Shown one piece after another: positions 23,197 to 28,641 of a stretch of DNA of 28,641 nt. The notes beneath the pieces are model-generated. The model saw only the letters and a program-made list of their open reading frames with translations, was not told the origin of the DNA and made no database searches. The position numbers and the translations under genes are program-made. The first letter of the stretch is position 1; every line of letters starts with the position of its first letter. Source of the stretch: an uncultured Eubacteriales bacterium (GTDB lineage Bacteria; Bacillota; Clostridia; Oscillospirales; Acutalibacteraceae); assembly GCA_934486895.1 (NCBI GenBank), contig CAKSQZ010000018.1:1-28641 (forward strand), in the 5' to 3' direction.

Positions 23197-23229
23197 GTTC
23201 CCAAAAAAACGAAAATCGGCAAAAACCAG

Positions 23230-23258
23230 TTGTAATTTCGACTTGGGTGTGATAGAAT
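23230..23258 (+). promoter_or_regulatory. Likely sigma-A promoter of the aspS-gatCAB operon
   Basis: TTGTAA (23230-23235) and TAGAAT (23253-23258), 17 bp apart, about 50 bp before aspS. The gap is too short for a T-box leader and none is seen. Confidence 0.45.
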
Positions 23259-23309
23259 AATAAATAATTGTAATCAGATTTAATATGTATAGTGAGAGGA
23301 CTGTTTTAA

Positions 23310-25046
23310 ATGGTTTATGAAAATGAATACCGCACCCACGAATGCGGTCAGCTCAGAGAAAGCGATATAGGCAAAAGCGTTCGCCTTTCCGGCTGGGTCG
23401 AGAACATTCGTGATCACGGCGGTATCCTTTTTATCGATCTGCGCGATGAAACAGGCGTTACACAGATCGTTATAAAAGATGAAAAAATGCTCGAGAATGT
23501 CACAAGAGAGAGCGCTGTTAAGATCGCGGGCGAGGTTCTTCGCAGAAGCGAAGAAACATATAACCCGAAGATCGAAACAGGAACTGTCGAAGTCAAGGCG
23601 GAAAGCCTTGAGATCCTCGGCAGAGCAAAGGCAAATCTCCCCTTTGAAGTTGTTTCATCCAAAGAAACACGAGAGGATGTCCGCCTTTCCTATCGCTTCC
23701 TCGATCTGAGAAATAAAAAGGTTCATAACAATATCGTCTTCCGCTCGAAGGTTATCTCTTTCCTGCGCGAGAAGATGACCTCTCTCGGCTTTCTCGATAT
23801 TCAGACACCGATCCTCTCGGCGTCCAGCCCCGAGGGTGCGAGAGACTATCTTATCCCGAGCCGCAAGCACAAGGGCAAGTTCTATGCTCTGCCGCAGGCT
23901 CCGCAGATCTTCAAGCAGCTTCTCATGGTATCCGGCTTCGATAAGTATTTTCAGGTCGCTCCCTGCTTCAGAGACGAGGACGCCAGAGCCGACAGAACAC
24001 CGGGCGAGTTTTATCAGCTCGACCTTGAGATGGCGTTTGCAACTCAGGAGGATGTGTTTAAAGTCGCTCACGAGCTGCTTTACAGCACTTTCACAAAATT
24101 CTCGGATAAGCCTGTTTCAAAGGAGTTTTTGAAGATCCCTTATGAAACCGCAATGCTTAAATACGGCACAGATAAGCCCGATCTTCGCAACCCGCTTGAG
24201 ATAATCGAGCTTTCGGATATGTTCGTTGAGACGGATTTTGCGCCGTTTAGAGGAAAGACTGTCCGCGGCATCAACGCTCCGTGCGGCAAGCAGTCGAAGG
24301 GCTTTTTCGAGAAAATGCTCAAATTCGCAACAGACGAAGTCGGCATGAAAGGCCTCGGCTATATCACTGTTTTGGAGGACGGTTCTTATAAAGGCCCGAT
24401 CGATAAATTCCTAACTCCCGAACAGCGCGAGGAACTCCGCCGCAGAGCCGATCTCAAAACCGATGATGTGCTTTACTTTATCGCAGACACAAAGCAGAAT
24501 GCTCCGAAATTCGCAGGTCAGATCCGCGAAGAACTCGGTATTCGTTTGGGACTGCTCAAGGATACATTTGAGATATGCTATATTATCGACTTCCCGATGT
24601 ACGAGGAGGACGATGACGGCAAGATCATCTTCACACACAACCCCTTCTCAATGCCGCAGGGCGGGCTTGACGCACTAAACGGCGATCCGCTCAAGGTTCT
24701 CGCATATCAGTATGATATCGTTTGCAACGGCGTTGAGCTGGTTTCCGGCGCTGTGAGAAACCACGACACCGAGATCATGAAGAAAGCGTTTGAGATCGCG
24801 GGCTACTCGGAGGACGATTTGAAGGCTAAATTCTCATCGCTCTACCGCGCGTTCCAGTACGGTGCTCCGCCGCACGCAGGCATGGCGCTCGGTATCGACC
24901 GCACGCTTATGTTGTTGCGCGATGAGGAGAATATCCGCGAAGTCATCGCATTCCCGATGAACTCCAATGCGCAGGATGTATTGATGGGAGCGCCGAACGA
25001 AGTAACGGAACATCAGCTTCGCGAGGTTCATATAAAGCTTAGATAA
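23310..25046 (+). CDS. aspS: Aspartyl-tRNA synthetase, probably non-discriminating
   Basis: A 578-residue bacterial-type class IIb synthetase. The N-terminal OB-fold anticodon domain (about 8-110) has SGWVENIRDHGGILFIDLRD. The catalytic core has motif 2 around FRDEDARADRTPGEFYQLDLEM (220-241), a GAD insertion (about 290-420) and motif 3 GMALGIDRTLMLL near the C-terminus. His36 in RDHGG matches the position where Pseudomonas AspRS has His31, a residue linked to charging both tRNA(Asp) and tRNA(Asn); strict enzymes such as that of E. coli have Leu. The second reported determinant, a Gly in the Pseudomonas enzyme, appears here as Glu82 by my eye alignment, so the residue evidence is mixed. The gatCAB genes directly downstream favour the relaxed type. 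Confidence 0.95.
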   Translation: MVYENEYRTHECGQLRESDIGKSVRLSGWVENIRDHGGILFIDLRDETGVTQIVIKDEKMLENVTRESAVKIAGEVLRRSEETYNPKIETGTVEVKAESLEILGRAKANLPFEVVSSKETREDVRLSYRFLDLRNKKVHNNIVFRSKVISFLREKMTSLGFLDIQTPILSASSPEGARDYLIPSRKHKGKFYALPQAPQIFKQLLMVSGFDKYFQVAPCFRDEDARADRTPGEFYQLDLEMAFATQEDVFKVAHELLYSTFTKFSDKPVSKEFLKIPYETAMLKYGTDKPDLRNPLEIIELSDMFVETDFAPFRGKTVRGINAPCGKQSKGFFEKMLKFATDEVGMKGLGYITVLEDGSYKGPIDKFLTPEQREELRRRADLKTDDVLYFIADTKQNAPKFAGQIREELGIRLGLLKDTFEICYIIDFPMYEEDDDGKIIFTHNPFSMPQGGLDALNGDPLKVLAYQYDIVCNGVELVSGAVRNHDTEIMKKAFEIAGYSEDDLKAKFSSLYRAFQYGAPPHAGMALGIDRTLMLLRDEENIREVIAFPMNSNAQDVLMGAPNEVTEHQLREVHIKLR

Positions 25047-25061
25047 AAAGGAGACGGGTGT

Positions 25062-25340
25062 ATGGTAACGAAAGACGAGATACTTGATATTGCTCTGCTC
25101 TCTAAGCTCTCCGTTTCGGAGGACGAGCTTGAGGGGCTCACGGAGGAAATGATGAATATCATTAAATTTGCCGACACTATCAACGCTTTTGACGGCGAGA
25201 TCGGCGAGTTTGACAATATCAACGGGCTCAAAAATGTGCTGCGGGACGATGAAGTCGTACCGTCTTACGACCGCAGCCGTATCCTCTCCAATGTAAACGG
25301 CGGAGAGGACGGATATTTCCCCGTTAAGAAGAAAATGTGA
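25062..25340 (+). CDS. gatC: Aspartyl/glutamyl-tRNA amidotransferase subunit C
   Basis: GatC is the small belt subunit that holds GatA and GatB together. The 92-residue protein has the family pattern: IALLSKLSVSEDELEGL, then FADTINAFD, and the C-terminal LRDDEV...NVNGGEDGYFPVKKKM. The ATG follows AAAAGGAGACGG, in the 15-bp gap after aspS. Normal length, complete. Confidence 0.95.
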   Translation: MVTKDEILDIALLSKLSVSEDELEGLTEEMMNIIKFADTINAFDGEIGEFDNINGLKNVLRDDEVVPSYDRSRILSNVNGGEDGYFPVKKKM

Positions 25341-25356
25341 GCAAAGGAGTGTTGAA

Positions 25357-26817
25357 ATGAAACCTTACAGCAAGATCAAAAAATACAACGCTCTGCTCAA
25401 AAACGGCGAGCTTTCGGCAGCCGAACTGACAGAAAAGTTCATCTCGGCGGTCGAAAAGGAAAATCCGGCTGTAAACGCCTATGTCAAAACCACTTTCGAC
25501 CTCGCAAGAGCGCAGGCTCTCGCAGTCGATGAGAAAATAAAGTCGGGCAGGGAGATAGACCTTCTTGAGGGTATCCCGATGACATTGAAGGACAATATCT
25601 CGACAGACGGTATCGAAACCACCTGCTGCTCGAAGATCCTCGGCGGCTATGTCCCGATCTATGACGCTTTTGTCTGGGACAAGCTCAAAAACGGCGGTGC
25701 AGTCCTGCTCGGAAAAACCAATATGGACGAATTTGCAATGGGCTCTTCGTGCGAGACATCTTATTACGGCGGCGCGCACAATCCGCATAACACCGAGCAT
25801 GTCTCGGGCGGTTCGTCGGGCGGTGCGGCAAGCGCTGTCGGTGCAAACATCGCGGTCTACGGTCTCGGCTCGGACACCGGCGGATCGATCCGTCAGCCGG
25901 CGTCGTTTTGCGGTATTGTCGGCTTAAAGCCGACCTACGGTGCTGTCTCGCGTTACGGTCTTATCGCTTATGCGTCGAGTCTTGATCAGATCGGTCCGAT
26001 CACCACAAGCGTTGAAGACGCGGCTATCGTGTTCGATCATATTTCGGCGAAAGATCCGATGGATTCGACTTCTAAAGGAGCGACCGAAACAACAGCGGAT
26101 AAGCTCACGGGAGATATAAAAGGTCTGAAGATCGGCATTGCAAAAGAGTATTTCGACGGACTTAACGACGATGTCCGCGAAAATCTTGAGAATGCGATCA
26201 AGACCTATGAATCGCTCGGCGCGCAGATCGTTCGTTTCGAGCTTCCGATCCTCAAATATGCGCTTCCGGTCTACTATATTCTCGCGTGCGCCGAAGCGTC
26301 ATCGAACCTCGGCAGATACGACGGTATCCGTTACGGCTACCGCACCGAGAGCTACACCGGTATTCACGATATGATCTGCAAGACCCGTTCCGAAGGCTTC
26401 GGAAAGGAAGTTCAGAGAAGAATTCTGCTCGGAACTTATGTTTTGTCGAGCGGCTATTATGACGCTTACTATAAAAAAGCTCAGAATCTTCGCGGCAACA
26501 TTGTCGAGGCATTCAGAAAGGCTTATGATATCTGCGATGTTATTCTCGCTCCGACCGTCCCGATGACGGCGTTTAAGCGCGGTTTCACCTCGCAGGACGC
26601 TGTCCAGACATATCAGACGGACATCTGCACAGTCCCCGTTAATATCGCGGGCCTGCCGGCTGTTTCCATTCCGTGCGGCAAGGGCGCAAACGGACTTCCT
26701 GTCGGAATGCAGCTTATCGGTAATTCGTTCTGCGAATCAACAGTTTTAAATGCGGCTTTCGCTTTCGAGCAAAACGCAGACGCTTATTTTGACACGGGAT
26801 TGGGGGTCAGACTCTGA
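25357..26817 (+). CDS. gatA: Aspartyl/glutamyl-tRNA amidotransferase subunit A
   Basis: GatA hydrolyses glutamine to supply ammonia for amidation of Asp-tRNA(Asn) or Glu-tRNA(Gln). The 486-residue amidase-signature protein shows the Ser-cisSer-Lys triad at normal spacing: Lys78 (PMTLKDN), Ser153 (VSGGSSGG) and Ser177 (DTGGSIRQP). ILGGYVPIYDAFVW and LGKTNMDEFAMGSS are also family-typical. It starts 16 bp after gatC with an AAAGGAG site and overlaps gatB by one base. Confidence 0.97.
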   Translation: MKPYSKIKKYNALLKNGELSAAELTEKFISAVEKENPAVNAYVKTTFDLARAQALAVDEKIKSGREIDLLEGIPMTLKDNISTDGIETTCCSKILGGYVPIYDAFVWDKLKNGGAVLLGKTNMDEFAMGSSCETSYYGGAHNPHNTEHVSGGSSGGAASAVGANIAVYGLGSDTGGSIRQPASFCGIVGLKPTYGAVSRYGLIAYASSLDQIGPITTSVEDAAIVFDHISAKDPMDSTSKGATETTADKLTGDIKGLKIGIAKEYFDGLNDDVRENLENAIKTYESLGAQIVRFELPILKYALPVYYILACAEASSNLGRYDGIRYGYRTESYTGIHDMICKTRSEGFGKEVQRRILLGTYVLSSGYYDAYYKKAQNLRGNIVEAFRKAYDICDVILAPTVPMTAFKRGFTSQDAVQTYQTDICTVPVNIAGLPAVSIPCGKGANGLPVGMQLIGNSFCESTVLNAAFAFEQNADAYFDTGLGVRL

Positions 26818-28235
26818 TGGCGGAATATGAAATAGTATCGGGACTCGAAACTCATGTCGAGCTTTCCACCAAAACAAAGATCTTCTGCTCCTGCACAACG
26901 CAGTTCGGTTCAGAGCCGAACACGCATTGCTGCCCTATCTGCATAGGTCTGCCGGGCACAATGCCCAAGCTCAACCGTGAGGTCGTCCGCTATGCTGTCA
27001 TGGCAGGCCTCGCAACACATTGCACCATTAACCCGATCGCCAAGATGGACAGAAAGAATTATGTCTATCCCGATCTGCCGAAAGCATATCAGATCTCGCA
27101 GTATGACAAACCGCTTTGCTCAAACGGCTATATCGAGCTGAAAAGCGGCAGACGGATCAGAATACTTCGTATTCATATCGAGGAGGACGCCGGCAAGCTT
27201 GTCCACGAGCACGGCGACACCTTTGTCGATTATAACCGCGGCGGCGTTCCGCTTATCGAGATTGTTACAGAGCCGGATATCCGCAGTATCGATGAAGCAA
27301 TCGAGTATGTGGAAAAGCTCCAGCTTATAATGAAGTATATCGGCGTTTCCGACTGTAAGATGCAGGAGGGCTCGCTCAGATGCGATGTTAATATCTCGGT
27401 CAGAAAATCGGGCGATGAAAAGCTCGGAACAAGAACTGAGATCAAGAATATGAACTCATTTGCGTTTATGCAGAAGGCAATGCAGTATGAGTATGAGCGT
27501 CAGATCGATGTTATCGAGAGCGGCGAAAAGGTCGTTCAGGAGACCCGCCGCTATAATACCGACACCGGCGAGACCGAGCCGATGAGAGGCAAGGAGGACG
27601 CGCACGACTATCGTTATTTCCGCGAACCCGATCTTGTCACCATCGAAACGCCGCAGAGCGTTGTCGATGAGATCGCGGCAGAGCTGCCCGAGCTGCCCGA
27701 CGCTAAGCTGAAACGGTACACAGAGGAGTATTCTCTGCCTGAAACAGACGCTATGATAATTGTGAAATACCGCAAGGTAGCGCAGTTCTTCGATGAAAGC
27801 GTCAAGGGCTTGAAAAAGCCGAAAAACGCGTCGAATATGATAATTTCGCAGATCTTCAAGCACCTCTCAACAGACGCTTCTAAGGAAGACTTTGAGCTGA
27901 AGTTTGAACACGGCGAGTTTAAAAAACTGCTTGGTCTTATTGAGGACGGTAAGATCAATATGAATCTTGCGAAGTCCGCACTCGATAAGATGATCGAGAC
28001 CGGCAAACCCGTCAGCGAAGTCATTGACGAAAAAGATATGGGCGGAGTTGACGACGGCGAGCTCACCGAGATCTGCAAAAAGGTCGTAGCCGAAAATCAA
28101 AATGCCGTGAATGATTATAAAAACGGCAAGGAAGCGGCGTTTAAGTCGCTTGTCGGCGGTGTTATGAAGGCGACAAGAGGTAAAGCTAACCCTGTCAGAG
28201 CCACTGAGATCATCACCGGATTGATAAACGAATAA
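26817..28235 (+). CDS. gatB: Aspartyl/glutamyl-tRNA amidotransferase subunit B
   Basis: GatB binds the mischarged tRNA, activates the carboxylate with ATP and accepts ammonia from GatA. The 472-residue protein has GLETHVELSTKTKIFCSC, the zinc-site cysteines in this segment and in HCCPIC, the signature YPDLPKAYQISQYDKPLC, HIEEDAGK, and DYNRGGVPLIEIVTEPDI. The C-terminal YqeY-like tail domain (about 330-472) is complete, ending in RGKANPVRATEIITGLI. It closes the operon and is followed by a hairpin shared with the convergent small gene. Confidence 0.97.
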   Translation: MAEYEIVSGLETHVELSTKTKIFCSCTTQFGSEPNTHCCPICIGLPGTMPKLNREVVRYAVMAGLATHCTINPIAKMDRKNYVYPDLPKAYQISQYDKPLCSNGYIELKSGRRIRILRIHIEEDAGKLVHEHGDTFVDYNRGGVPLIEIVTEPDIRSIDEAIEYVEKLQLIMKYIGVSDCKMQEGSLRCDVNISVRKSGDEKLGTRTEIKNMNSFAFMQKAMQYEYERQIDVIESGEKVVQETRRYNTDTGETEPMRGKEDAHDYRYFREPDLVTIETPQSVVDEIAAELPELPDAKLKRYTEEYSLPETDAMIIVKYRKVAQFFDESVKGLKKPKNASNMIISQIFKHLSTDASKEDFELKFEHGEFKKLLGLIEDGKINMNLAKSALDKMIETGKPVSEVIDEKDMGGVDDGELTEICKKVVAENQNAVNDYKNGKEAAFKSLVGGVMKATRGKANPVRATEIITGLINE

Positions 28236-28243
28236 AATTTTGT

Positions 28244-28274
28244 CGCCCACGGCACCGTGAGTTTGCCGTGGGCG
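28244..28274. terminator. Hairpin between convergent gatB and the Cys-rich gene
   Basis: An 11-bp GC-rich stem (28244-28254 with 28264-28274, 9-base loop). On the - strand it is followed by ACAAAATTTT; on the + strand a TTTT comes 8 bases later. It fits a bidirectional terminator with weak U-tracts. Confidence 0.65.
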
Positions 28275-28302
28275 ATGTCATCGTTTTAACAGCAGACCGT
28301 AA

Positions 28303-28515
28303 TCAGTCACAGAGGCAGTCGCAAGCCCTTGTCAGCAGTGCTTCGGTGCTGTCGGAGCAACTGCACCCGCGTCTGTTGTCACGGTCGCGGTCTCTGCCGC
28401 AGCCGCAGCTGCAGCCGTTTTGAACGCTTGTTTCAGCCGCCTGAGAGCTGCCCTGATTGCAGCGGTCTGTTATCCTTGTCTTTGAACACTGCGAAAGACA
28501 ATCCCTGTAAAACAT
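28303..28515 (-). CDS. Small cysteine-rich protein (70 residues, 11 Cys)
   Basis: I do not recognise a family. The 70-residue product has cysteines at 6, 10, 19, 34, 36, 38, 50, 52, 64, 66 and 68, grouped as CSCGCG, CSC and CDCLC, with a charged spacer GRDRDRDNRRG between the first two groups. There is no signal peptide and no membrane helix. A ribosome site AAAAAGGA lies 10 bases before the ATG, a TATAAT box lies further upstream, and a hairpin terminator lies after the stop, so it looks like a self-standing gene. The CxCxC clusters suggest metal binding or multiple disulfides; it does not match the Six-Cys-in-45 (SCIFF) peptide pattern that I know. A frame open by chance on the opposite strand is possible but would rarely concentrate cysteines this way. 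Confidence 0.6.
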   Translation of the reverse strand: MFYRDCLSQCSKTRITDRCNQGSSQAAETSVQNGCSCGCGRDRDRDNRRGCSCSDSTEALLTRACDCLCD

Positions 28516-28565
28516 AGAGTATCAATCCTTTTTAAACGCATAGATTAGACCTTGCGGTCTGTTTT

Positions 28566-28571
28566 ATTATA
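28566..28571 (-). promoter_or_regulatory. -10 box for the Cys-rich gene, with a 5' stem-loop
   Basis: TATAAT reads on the - strand at 28571-28566, without a recognisable -35. The predicted transcript would begin at about 28559, right at the hairpin AGACC-GCAA-GGTCT (28560-28547 on the - strand), whose loop is a GNRA tetraloop. Confidence 0.35.
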
Positions 28572-28616
28572 TTCATCGGCGCGCCGAACGGTGACGCCGC
28601 AGGAAAGGGGCAGACT

Positions 28617-28641
28617 ATGCCGCAGCTTGAATGTATCAACC
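28617..28641 (+). CDS. Start of an unidentified gene, cut by window edge
   Basis: AGGAAAGGGG (28601-28610) is a good ribosome site 6 bases before the ATG at 28617. Only eight codons are visible (MPQLECIN), too few to identify a family. Confidence 0.5.

Noticed and set aside
23197..23309. T-box leader before aspS
   Set aside because: The gap is about 110 bp, too short, and no T-box motif or specifier hairpin is visible.

Overview
The window reads as a chromosomal segment of a low-to-mid GC, anaerobic gut Firmicute of the Ruminococcus / [Eubacterium] siraeum kind (Oscillospiraceae). The reasons are: LPXTG-type pili with class C sortases (a Gram-positive cell wall), a clostridial type II fatty-acid operon with FabK, two secreted proteins carrying dockerin modules (cellulosome-style assembly), and an aspS-gatCAB transamidation operon. 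The genus-level guess is inference; no rRNA or tRNA gene was found.

Region by region. (1) 1-4705, + strand: a sortase-assembled pilus locus, made of a 5'-truncated LPXTG adhesin/minor pilin, a SpaA-type major pilin with two E-boxes and a pilin-motif lysine, a strong hairpin, and two class C-like sortases that overlap each other. (2) 4742-13552, - strand: one tightly packed operon, fabH-acpP-fabK-fabD-fabG-fabF-fabZ-accD-accA plus an acyl-CoA synthetase. The order is the usual Firmicute one, except that accB and accC are missing from the slots they usually occupy. (3) 13553-14365: about 810 bp without a gene, filled with a 52-bp perfect direct repeat, many short hairpins, a possible three-way-junction palindrome and a diverged second copy of the same composite element. 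(4) 14366-18668, + strand: an ECF sigma factor, its zinc-binding anti-sigma, a seven-helix membrane protein and two different FAD oxidoreductases (BaiN/HI0933-like, then COG2509-like), mostly overlapping. (5) 18708-21579, + strand: a secreted serpin with an N-terminal dockerin, behind a perfect consensus sigma-A promoter, and a secreted GH5 glucanase with a C-terminal dockerin. (6) 21616-23152: trmN6-like and rsmI RNA methyltransferases. (7) 23310-28235: aspS-gatC-gatA-gatB. (8) 28303-28515, - strand: a small protein with 11 cysteines. The first codons of another + strand gene begin at 28617.

How the genes work together. The fab/acc operon supplies malonyl-CoA carboxyltransferase and a complete elongation cycle from initiation (FabH) to enoyl reduction (FabK); biotin carboxylase and the biotin carrier must come from elsewhere. 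AspRS and GatCAB together can make Asn-tRNA(Asn) by charging with Asp and then amidating it. The serpin and the glucanase would dock on the same scaffold, so the inhibitor could protect the enzyme complex from gut proteases. The pilus locus gives surface attachment. The most unusual items are the hairpin-rich repeat region between fabH and the sigma factor, the serpin whose dockerin has lost one calcium loop at the signal-peptide junction, the missing accB/accC, and the Cys-rich small protein. No CRISPR array, insertion sequence, prophage or riboswitch was recognised.
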